From NCBI GenBank assembly GCA_963920575.1, contig OY986975.1, forward strand, positions 3,769,961-3,833,960: a stretch of DNA of 64,000 nucleotides, written 5' to 3'. Below, in pieces: positions 54,783 to 64,000 of the stretch. The notes under the pieces were generated by a model. It was given only the letters and a program-made list of their open reading frames with translations. It was not told where the DNA came from and did not search any database. How positions within the stretch are numbered: position 1 is the stretch's first letter; every line of letters begins with the position of its first letter. The position numbers were made by a program, and so were the translations under genes. Source of the stretch: Narthecium ossifragum. Its lineage: Eukaryota; Streptophyta; Magnoliopsida; Dioscoreales; Nartheciaceae.

Positions 54783-57700
54783 TTAGCCTTGAACTCTTTC
54801 ATAGAACAAAATGTAGGCTTCACTCTGCAAGACTTCAGACAGGGAAGTCTCACGAACTTGAGCATCGCTAGCATAAAACCAGGTGGAACCTGAGCATTTC
54901 TGAGCCTTGCCTTTGCCTCTTTCACCTCTAACATAAGCTATATAATGTCCTCCTGTCATGCCACCTGAATGCTCCACTACCCCAAGTAGGCGGTAAGAAC
55001 ACTTGCCCTTCTCCTCACACCTGCAGGGAGATATAAATTATGTTGGCTTGTTTTCTAAAGCCTGTAAAACTGTATGAGTGGCTTGAAGGTTATGTTAGTT
55101 CATCACATTTCAATTCCAACTTCAATAAAAAAAAACATCTCCCTTAGCATACACTATTTCAACAGTTAACTCAAAATTGCAGATCTTCTGAAGATGACTC
55201 CATTGTATCTATTGACATGAAAAACCTACCCAGATTAGACACATCCAGCTCAACCTAGGGATCCAAGCGCAATTCGGTCTCCTTGAGGGTCGAGACACAG
55301 ATTCAAACGGAAACCTAAAGGGTTTGAATCTCATGATCATCCTAAACATGCATCTAATGCACAAAATGACGATCACATGCACAATATCAAAACACAACCA
55401 TGCATCTAATCTGCCCTCTTTGAAATTAAGCACAGAAATTACTGAGTAGCACAATTGCAGGCTACCAATATTACATAGTATTTGCGTGTTGAAGAATTTT
55501 CCCTAGATCAGTCATTTAGCTCTGGTGACTTTTGGGACAGGCAACGCCATTAAAGAGACAAGTCTAGGACGAGGTTATCATAGGTTTGTAGACTATGCTC
55601 CTTAACCATGATGTTTACACCAAAGAAAGCACCAGATCTAAGAATGCCAATCTAACTTTCCAAAATTAAATCTCATAACGATTTCTATGAGTTTAGCAGA
55701 TCGATGCATATTTTAAGCTCCTTTTGCATCTACCTTGGAGCGCAAGAGTGAAGCTGGATATGCCTCAATGTATTCTCATGGATCTCAAACAATTCCAGAC
55801 AAGCAATTAATGAGTTAGATATTCCTGGACATTGATCCACTACATGGAAGGTTATACTTTTCTCAGACACTACTTTTGAGGAACATTGACAATAAAGTTT
55901 CTGGACCTACATATGGACAGATTGAATAAGCACAAGCAGTGACAAAATTGAACAGGAAAAAAATTATGTCAAAACCAAAGCTCCACCTTAAAGCCTCTGA
56001 CAAATTTGAATTTTGAAATTCTGCTAGGACCTCAACATTTTTTTGCTTCACCTTCATTATCATCATCAACCACGTTTCCTAGAGATTCAATACTCTGAAC
56101 ATCATAGGCCAAAACACCATTCATTTCAAAAGCGCACACTTATGGTTTGAGCAGGATATTGGCAAAGTGCTTATCTGTCCATTCGTTTTTGAGAAATCTG
56201 TGTTGAGAATAACTTCAATTCTTTATTCTCTCATTTTGGCAATAGTCTGCTATCTATAAGAAGAGCAAAGCTTATCTCTGATTCATTAGTAAGCATTTGT
56301 AAATTCTTACCCCTACTGTCCTTTTGTTATATTTCAAATGTAGTACTCTATATAGAACAACATTCATTAGGTTATATCGTTCTACTTACATCAGCATGCT
56401 TTCGGTGTCAGTTTATTTGTAGCCTCCAGAATCCCAATTCTGCCATAGAAGGCTGATCCAGTTAATGGGTGTTTTGGTCTGACCAACTTGACTTGATTAT
56501 GTTTAACAAAAAAGAAAATACAGATGACAGATGCCATGAAATTTGGTACTTTACTACTTTATATGAATTTAGTAACATCACAATTTTGATTTTCCCTATA
56601 GCCTTATATTCTTTGCGTCAAGCATCTCATGTCACTGCTAAAACAAATAAAGCAGCAACCAGAAGTGTTTCGAATGGATAACTTAGCTTAAGGAGGAAAT
56701 GTAATACTATAGGAGTCATCATATTCTCATGAATTTTGAAAGAAGGTAGTAGAAGGAATAGGATATCAAACAGCAGGAATACTATCTAGATCACTTTTGA
56801 ATGAAAGGTAAATGGGCAGTATGTTAGCAAGAAATGTATGTCACAAAGGACTGTACACCCAAGACCACCAAATTCAAGAAGAAAGATGAAAACAAAATTG
56901 AACTGTGAAGTCGACATATGAGACTAGAAATCAGCAGAATACCTGGGATCCATGTATGGTTGTAAATCGAGTGTCTCTTGGAAGCTTACGTGACCCCTCA
57001 ACTTACTCAAGCGGCCACGTGCATCTTGGCTGAATCTTTTTAAATGAATTGTTAAAATAGGTGGGGCACTACTAATTAGTATCCTTTTAGTTGCATCACG
57101 CATAACCTTCTTACTTCCAAGCCTGACCTTCTGCCCTTCACTATCATCCACTGAATGCACTTTACCCGACAACCGCAAACCTCTCTTCCTGCCTCTCTTG
57201 ATGGCAGTAAAGTTGTCATTCTCACAGGAGCTAGCCAACTTTTCCTCCTTATCAGGCAAGCTACTCGTAGCAGCCACAAAAACTTGTCCACTAAGGTCTA
57301 CACCGTTTGACTCGCCCAGGCTACAGGATCCGTTTTCACGCCGGCCTGATAGCGAGGAAGTAGTATCATTGTAAGGATCCTTTGCTAAAGTATCAGGGCC
57401 AATAGCCTGATGATCAGATAACACTAAACTGTTCTCTGCTTCTCCATCTTGGCATGTCGTTCCATCTACGGTCATTTCAGGAGATGCACGGGTAGCATTC
57501 AGTTGCATATTGGAATCATCATCAGTACTTTCCTTGTGTAGGAATGGATCTTCAGGCATAATTGTTGCCTCCCCATTATTTAAAACCTTGACCTCAGTAG
57601 AATCTGCATGATCCAGTTCCGAATTGGATGGTGCCATATTACTGTTGACTTCAAATCTATCTGCTTGACACATTGTTGCTTCTGGCTGATCAGGCATCGC

Positions 57701-59749
57701 AACATCTTGTACTTCACCTTTGCTATGTCCCATATGCCCGCTTTCCGAAGTCTCAGAACAACGCTCACAATGCCATGCATGCTCATCAGTCAAAAGTTCT
57801 GGTTTTGTGAACAGGGCCAAGCAACTGTTAATAGATACTGTTGCATCAGTGTTGTCAACCTCCTCCTGATTAGACTCACAACTGCTATTACCAGCCAACA
57901 AATTCGTGTCTATCTCATCGCCCACAACAGTTACTGTCTGGGCATCAGAAGTAGTTTCTATTTCATTAAACAATTCTCCAAAGCCATCAAATTCAGCTTC
58001 TGTTTGCTCACATCCATCAACACCAGTGGTCTGCACAGTTGTTCCATCTGCTGAACCATCAAGTTCTGCACAGTTCTCCAAATCCAAAATTTCCCCATTT
58101 GCACCACATGTTGCTACCCCATGTGTCTCCTCACTGGTGGAAGCTACATCTTTGTAGGGAAGCAGTATAACACCGGAACCTTCAACGCATGAAGAAGGAA
58201 TCTCATGTGTTAGAGACACATCCCCGCAGATATCTGCAGATGGATTTGGCTCCTCAGGACAGGTGCTTACTGACATGTCTGAGGTGCATTTTATGTTCTC
58301 ATCATTATTGGAAACCTGCGCACTGTCAGAAGGCTGAACAACAGAAATCTCAAAATCTTGGGTAACTGAATCAGACGTGTCTTGTGTCATACTAGGTTCG
58401 AGATAGTCCAACCATGAGAAGTTGCATTGCGCTTCAGATGTAGCTATTGGTTCTTTATCGGGCTTGGGAACAGTAAGTTCACTAGGTTCTGTGGTAACAC
58501 TAGAAGTTTCTGCCCTCTGGTGTGCAGTAACAGAAGATCTTTTAAGAGTACCCTTTTCTCGAAACCTCCGGCTTCTATTCCCATCCTTCAACGCAGGCTT
58601 AGCCTGCCTCCTTGGAGGTGTTAGAACCTTTTTGGCTGGCGGCTTCTTTGAAGGCACGGGCAATGAGAGGTCTAAAAACGGTTCCTGCACTATCGAAGTA
58701 TGGCCACATTCGACACATGATACTGTACTAGATAGCTGGCCCCCAAAGATGGCATCCACAAAAGTAGCTCCTGAACTGGAAGTAGTCTTTTCATTCTCAT
58801 CAGAAGATGACTCTGATTTTCTCATACTTGTTTCTTCCATAGACAACCCATCGAGCAAGCAACGAAGCAATTCGTGGCTATCTTGCTGTTGGTACCCCCT
58901 GAATTGTGGTGCCTTGGCACAAATGCAACCGAAAAGCTGTTTAGAAGTTAAAACACCTCTAGAATCAGCTGCAACACTCGTTTCCATGAACAGTATCTTC
59001 AATGCCATAGTCAGAGGCCCAGCGGGTATGTCCAATCTCACCAGATAGTCCCGTAAAATATCAATTCCAAACAGATTCTGCATCACCGAATTAAAGAAAC
59101 AGGTGTTCCCAAGGTTCGCTAGCCCTCTAACGAGGTGCCCTTTCATGCTCTCGACAGCAAAACCCCCCCCTCCATTCTCCATACCCTTCACTTGCTCCAA
59201 ATTACCACTGGAACCCTCCTCCATTGAAATGTTTGTTTCTCCATTCACCACTGCTGGCAATTCTATTGGGATTGCCGCATTACAAGAATAGCACCAAGAG
59301 ACAAGAGGGTCATCAGATCGCACGGCCCAATGATGCCGCTCCTGCTTCGCATGCCGCCGGGAATGGCCATACGGCTCCGAGACACTCACTGCTCCTCCAC
59401 AAAAATGTCTATTGCAATCCAAGCACACCCAGGTAAAATTCGACGCCGACTTCGCCTCGGCCCCCCTCGCCCCAACTTTCTTCTTATGCTGCTTACCCTT
59501 CTCCTTACTCCCTCTCTTGTCTTGTGGTTCGTCCCTACAATGCTCGCATGCCGTAATGACATCCAAGGACGATTGGATTCCTAAAAGAACCCTGTTCAAC
59601 TCATCCGTTCCTTTACTATAATGATCACAAGCATCCTTAACCTTCCCTCCCTCCTCCTCGGCATCAGCCTTCCCCTTGCCGGGCTCCACGGACGAGCGGG
59701 GATGAAACTTCCTGGGGCTCCGGGCCTTGTTCTTCAGCTTTTTCCCCAT
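54783..59749 (-). CDS. Ubiquitin carboxyl-terminal hydrolase, UBP1/UBP2 type
   Basis: Two exons, 59749-56943 and 55020-54783, joined inside an Arg codon, giving 1014 aa. A basic N-terminus (MGKKLKNKARSPRKFHPRSS) precedes a ZnF-UBP domain: Cys68/Cys71 (ACEHC), Cys109/Cys112 (WVCLDC), HFCGG, His129/His133, and CYSC at 153-156. The USP Cys box is GLANLGNTCFFNSVMQNL with catalytic Cys217; QQQDSHE is at 287-293. A zinc-binding CVEC (345-348) pairs with CERC near residue 660; an acidic, Ser-rich insert of about 500 residues lies around it. ILTIHLKRFSQD follows, then exon 2 carries the His box (EHSGGMTGGHYIAYV, His961) and WFYASD (Asp988). It would remove ubiquitin from substrates. All catalytic residues are present. 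Length and layout agree with plant UBP1/UBP2. The 1.9 kb intron separates Cys and His boxes. Confidence 0.95.
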
Positions 59750-60267
59750 TAAATCTCAACCAAAACCACAAGAAATCCAATAAAATCCAAAACACCACGC
59801 CTAAAAACTCAATCTTCCGCAAAATAACGCGGAGATTGGGAGAACCCAGATGCGAAAATCGCGATTTCTGCCAAAAAAAATGGAGAAAAAAGGATTTCCA
59901 AGCGATCGGATACTTAAATAAAGAGGAAAGTTAAAGTTTTGGGTAAACCTAACGATTCAAAGAATGGTTTTGTACCTGGAAAAGAACAGGAATACGATTG
60001 AAAAGAATGGAATCGAGTGATCGATCCTCCTCCGATTGAGGGATATGGGAAGCTTGTGGATTTGGTACTCCACCTGAGAGAGGGAGAGAAGCTACTCTAC
60101 AGGTTTTATTTAGAAGACTGCTTTGGAGTTTTTAACTTTATAGGAGGGCTTAATAGCAAAAGTTTGCATATGTGTAACTAGAGCTAATTATGTGGATTAG
60201 GGCTCCTAAACCCTAATTTGATCGTTTTCCTATTCGTAGTGGGGTTGGGATTTTCCTAGGATTTCAT
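59750..60267 (-). promoter_or_regulatory. Leader and promoter region of the UBP gene
   Basis: On the minus strand a donor-like CCAGGTACAAA near 59975 suggests an intron in the 5' untranslated region ending shortly before the ATG. An AT-rich TAAATAAAA near 60110 may be the TATA element. Both are weak calls. Confidence 0.4.
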
Positions 60268-60270
60268 CTA

Positions 60271-60685
60271 GGGGTGCGTTTGGTTGCGGGATAGGCTATT
60301 CCGAGATTAGAGGGAATAGGAATTGGTAACCTGGGAAAAGTAGTGGGATATGTATGGTATTTTGTTAAAAAGTAGTGATAAATTAGTAATGTTTAGTTAA
60401 AAAAGTAGGGATAAAGTTGATATGATTGGTTGAAAAGTAAGGATGATGAAGTAATGATTGGTTGAAAAGTGAAAAAGTAAGGATAAAGTTGATGTGATTG
60501 GTTAAAAAGTAGGGATGATGAAGTAATGATTGGTTGAAAAGTAGGGATAAAATAGAGATAAAGTGGGGATAGAAATAGGGATAAAAGTAGGAATAAAAAT
60601 GGAGATTAGATGGTGTTTGGCTGCAATGCAGGGATAAAATGGGTTTATCCCGGGATAGGGATTTTCTATCCCCCAACCAAACGGG
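60271..60685. mobile_element. Tourist-like MITE, TSD CTA/TTA
   Basis: GGGGTGCGTTTGGTTGCGGG to CCCCCAACCAAACGGG, 415 bp. The interior has repeats of 'gatgaagtaatgattggttgaaaagt', tandemly varied. Flanks are cta (60268-60270) and tta (60686-60688). Confidence 0.65.
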
Positions 60686-60853
60686 TTAGGGTTTTATTTT
60701 CAGAAAAATAAAATTTTTCAGTAAATGAGTGTATCGTGCAAATAAAAAAAGATTAGTAAGGGAGGTTGATGAGGTTGGATGTTAATTTAATGTGGAGATT
60801 TAACGTCAAGTAGTTTAGAGTATCCGCATCAACTCTCCTTTACATATTCTCTA

Positions 60854-61033
60854 GGGCATGTTTGGATACCGCGGTATCTAAGCCCGCGGATTCCGCCCCG
60901 GCGTCCGCACGAATTGCGCGAACACCGAAATCGGGATCCGCCGCGGGATCAAAACGGATGGATCCCACGGATTGGAATCCGCGCGTCCCCGAATCCCGCG
61001 GATCCGCGGGATCCGAGGCGCGCCAAACAACCC
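60854..61033. mobile_element. GC-rich Tourist-like MITE, TSD CTA
   Basis: GGGCATGTTTGG to CCAAACAACCC, 180 bp, flanked by CTA (60851-60853, 61034-61036). The interior is full of ggatccgcgg words, related to the element at 36129. It lies inside an older AT-rich repeat whose ends (agagtatccgcatcaactc near 60817, gagctgatgctctta near 61730) look like a diverged inverted pair. Confidence 0.7.
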
Positions 61034-61036
61034 CTA

Positions 61037-62034
61037 AATTACAGTAAAAAAAATCATTTTTTTAGTTTACTGATTCTTCATCCAACAATACTTCACATCA
61101 GTTACTCTGGTCATTCTCTATATCACTTAAATATTCATACTTTTATTATTTCTTTATATATTTTATTTATTATTTATTGGTCATATTATATTCATAAATA
61201 TATTTGAGAATAGTCATATATTCAAATAACTATATAATAGTAATATATATTAAATAAAAAATTGAAAATCTTAATGTATTATTATTTCTTATTCGTCGTA
61301 GAATATGGGTTTGGAGAAGAGATAAATGGATAAATGTGTTTTGAGAATATTTTTTTGAAAAGTAAATAAGTCACTTTTTATTATTAAATAACTATAGAAT
61401 AGTAATTTGTTATTACTTGAAATTATTAGAATATGAAAATCATAATATCTTATTATTTCTTATTCATTAGACAAGATGGGTTTGGATAAAAGATAGAAAA
61501 AGAAAAAATAGATTTGGATAAAGGATTAGAAAATACAAAAAATTCATATTATATGATTAAATAGTGGATACAGTTGCTATAATCATACTCTACGATTAGA
61601 GTATCATTATAGCAATTTCTAGTTTACAGCATTCATCACAAGGGCTGATGTAAACTATTTTTTGACCAAACGTGCACCCGTAGCTCCTCTACTTTAGAGT
61701 ATTTGGCCCTATTTACAAGAGCTGATGCTCTTAGTAAATGATTTTTTAAGTGTAAATTAGTAAAATTCTTCTCTTTCCAATTCAATACTGTTCCTTCTCT
61801 CATCTCTAATTGGACAATCGGGAGCTGAAGTTGCTTGGGATAATATCAAGAAAATCAAATCAAGGACTACCGTGTCAATACGATTCATGTCGTCGTCTTC
61901 TTCTGATATTTGTAAAGAAGATTATGTGGAGATTAAAAAACGTACTTATTGTAATATGATTGACTAGATCAGAACTCTGAATTTTTTATTTAGCTAATGA
62001 TTCTTTAGGTGCAATTATATAAGGCAAAAGACAA
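61037..62034. other. AT-rich intergenic sequence
   Basis: Mostly A/T-rich with short repeated words (ttattatttcttattc). Possibly the body of an older non-autonomous element; no gene. Confidence 0.45.
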
Positions 62035-62535
62035 GTGCTGATCGATCTTATCTTTTACCTTGGCTTCTGGTGGGCAAAAACTCCTGGCCCATTGGACGGC
62101 TTCACATGCCTTCGGTTGTGACTTGTGATTGCGACGCTGTGCTGTGCCGTATGGTGAACTCCGCGCTGTCTCCAGGGCGGCGCAGGAGGGCTTGGATCGT
62201 GGCATTCGTGATGTGCATGTAGAGCGCGATTCTCAGGCTGCTGTTAGCTTGGTGGATGCCCGATTCCCGGCGTCGCTGGAGTTACGTCCTATTTTGCTTG
62301 ATATATGGCGCAAGGTGGGTTGACTTCGAAGCTTCAGGTTGCTCCATATTCCTTGAGAAGATAATGCAAGGGTTGATGACGTAGCTGCTCAAGCTACGGT
62401 ATTAGCTGCTGATTTATTTATGGGCCAGCCAGGAGTCTTCTGCTCCTGTGTCTGGGGCGTTACTTGGCCAGATCTAGTTACTAGTACCTTTGTTCTTAGC
62501 CTTCGCACTCTAGCTTCTCGAGAAAAAAAAAAAAG
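62035..62535 (+). mobile_element. 5'-truncated LINE, RNase H-like end
   Basis: Reads ELRAVSRAAQEGLDRGIRDV, then HVERDSQAAVSLVDARFP and LRPILLDIW; after two stops IP, EDNARVDDVAAQA. These are the last motifs of a plant LINE RNase H domain ('IPRE.N..AD'). It ends in an A-rich tail at about 62521-62535. The 5' boundary is approximate and no target duplication was identified. Confidence 0.65.
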
Positions 62536-63100
62536 AACGAGAAAACCAAAGGTCCAAAGTCCCTCACAAAGAGGATTCAAATGCAAGAAATCACACAGGT
62601 TAAGCTTTTACCACTATGCTGGGAACAAGAACATATATGTACTGTTTGGTTGTGGGATAATCTATCTCGGGTTCAGAGATGATATGGATTAATATGATGG
62701 GATAAGTTGTGTGATAAAAGTTATTTCATTTTGGTGTTTGATTGAATAATATGGATAATGAAGTAATGATTATTTGTGATAAGTAAATGATGTTTGGATG
62801 AAAAATGTAGAATAGAAATATGAATTTATGAGATGGAAAGTAAATTCCACTTTTGAATTTTTTATGGGACATATTGGTGGTTTAATTAATAATATAATAA
62901 TACATATAATATTCACATTGGCTTTAATAAATTACTTAATAATATGATAATACATATAATATGACAAGTGTATAATTTAATTAATAATATTTTCACGTTT
63001 TATTAATTTTATGATGCATATATATTCAACTTAACTTTTAAATAACATATTCGACATAATAAACCTGAATATATTATAATAAAAATATAATATTACCACC
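62536..63100. other. AT-rich region with a decayed MITE (62643-62900)
   Basis: The stretch from 'actgtttggttgtgggataa' onward resembles the left half of the MITE at 60271 (gtttggttg, gggata, gaagtaatgatt). No right end was found. No gene. Confidence 0.45.
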
Positions 63101-63677
63101 CCACCAGTCCTATTCAATGCCTCCAGCGGCGAATCCCTCTCATATCAACACCCGCTTATTTGCCATCTCCAACGGACGCCCGCTCCTCCACCACCGTCGG
63201 CATCGATATCTGCCCGTCCTCCACCGGGTCGTATGGATCAGCGGTGTTGTGGGCGTTCTTGCCAGCGCGTGGCTGCTGGCTATGTACACGTGGCCTCCAC
63301 CTACGACGGACGCGAAGAAGGATCGCATCGCCACGTGGCATAGCATGGTGATGTGGCACGGTCATACACATCAATGCATCCCATGTGAGGCCATTTATAT
63401 TAATATAATAATATTGTTTTAATATATACTATTAAAATAATATATATTGCATGATGTGGATCAATCATGATATGACCACGTGACATGTGGACCCACTTAT
63501 ATTAATATTTTATTATAATAACATATTAATAATATTATTTAATACACTACGCACATGAAAATGTTTCTACGTACGCAAAAGTTTTAATGCATACAAAAAT
63601 ATTATTTAATAAACTACACACATGTGGACCCACTTATATTAATGTTATTATAATAAAAAATATTAATATAAGTGGGT
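63101..63677. other. Region before the gap; AT-rich inverted repeats
   Basis: A GC-rich block (63110-63350) is open in several frames on both strands, but none resembles a protein I know. From 63390 on, direct and inverted copies of 'gtggacccacttatattaat' and tattaataat occur; the last arm ends in agtgggt at the gap edge. Confidence 0.5.
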
Positions 63678-63877
63678 NNNNNNNNNNNNNNNNNNNNNNN
63701 NNNNNNNNNNNNNNNNNNNNNNNNNNNNNNNNNNNNNNNNNNNNNNNNNNNNNNNNNNNNNNNNNNNNNNNNNNNNNNNNNNNNNNNNNNNNNNNNNNNN
63801 NNNNNNNNNNNNNNNNNNNNNNNNNNNNNNNNNNNNNNNNNNNNNNNNNNNNNNNNNNNNNNNNNNNNNNNNNNNNN
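63678..63877. other. Assembly gap, 200 N
   Basis: Exactly 200 N, a placeholder length, so the true distance is unknown. Confidence 0.99.
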
Positions 63878-64000
63878 CCCGGCGCTATCCGCCAGTCTCC
63901 GGCGCATCTGGTCGGCGCTCCGCCCGTGGCCCCGCTGCCCCGCGGCCCGCGGCTCCCCTCCCCCCACATTTCCGTCCATCCACTCCTTCAAGAGGAGTTA
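63878..64000. other. GC-rich sequence after the gap
   Basis: Open on the minus strand (MKEWMDGNVGGGEPRAAGQR), but too short to judge; it may be the start of a gene beyond the window or an unrelated repeat. Confidence 0.3.

Noticed and set aside
58422..59048. 208-codon frame on the + strand inside the UBP gene
   Set aside because: Antisense shadow of the protease reading frame.
63117..63422. Frames in both strands of the GC-rich block before the gap
   Set aside because: No motif, no splice context, and open frames in several phases at once, as expected from composition.

Overview
This is nuclear DNA of a flowering plant. The genes are spliced with GT-AG introns, SUMO-, KDEL-receptor- and UBP-type proteins are recognisable, and the space between them is full of plant transposon families (Mutator-like, Cassandra, Tourist-like, hAT, Helitron-like, copia, LINE). 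GC-rich 5' coding ends next to AT-rich intergenic DNA would suit a monocot, but I cannot name the species.

Host genes: (1) a spliced gene for an unidentified multi-pass membrane protein, + strand, about 1.1-3.9 kb, whose 5' end I cannot find; (2) a three-exon SUMO gene, 8404-10889 +, 99 aa; (3) a six-exon ERD2/KDEL receptor gene, 20178-13645 -, 215 aa, with a 4.3 kb first intron; (4) an intronless C3HC4 RING protein, 42557-41958 -, 199 aa; (5) a two-exon UBP1/UBP2-type ubiquitin-specific protease, 59749-54783 -, 1014 aa. Three of the five act in ubiquitin/SUMO biology, probably by chance.

The rest is layered mobile DNA. At 4.4-7.3 kb there are Tourist-like and hAT MITEs, one inserted exactly on the end of another. 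From 20.6 to 29.9 kb lies a degraded Mutator-like element with a transposase relic (- strand) and a plant-mobile-domain relic (+ strand). It is split by a Pack-MULE carrying pieces of a receptor kinase and a beta-hexosaminidase (and two Cassandra 5S-rRNA-like LTRs), and by a solo LTR. From 29.9 to 38.3 kb is a decayed PIF/Harbinger element with a 1.2 kb tandem duplication, split by a copia relic that is itself split by a solo LTR.

The most striking part is 42.8-51.9 kb. A MULE-type MITE contains a solo LTR, which contains a Pack-MULE with a captured cysteine-protease prodomain, which contains two head-to-head solo LTRs of the same family. The second of these landed exactly on the 3' junction of the first and created a 4.5 kb inverted repeat. 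Target-site duplications resolve most of the layers. Five solo LTRs of this TGTGAGGACC family occur here and no internal region is seen. Further elements are a foldback element built of CGGTAG motifs (52.5-53.1 kb), three 5'-truncated LINE tails, and an assembly gap of 200 N (63678-63877).

Identifications rest on reading motifs and repeats by eye; no database search was run.
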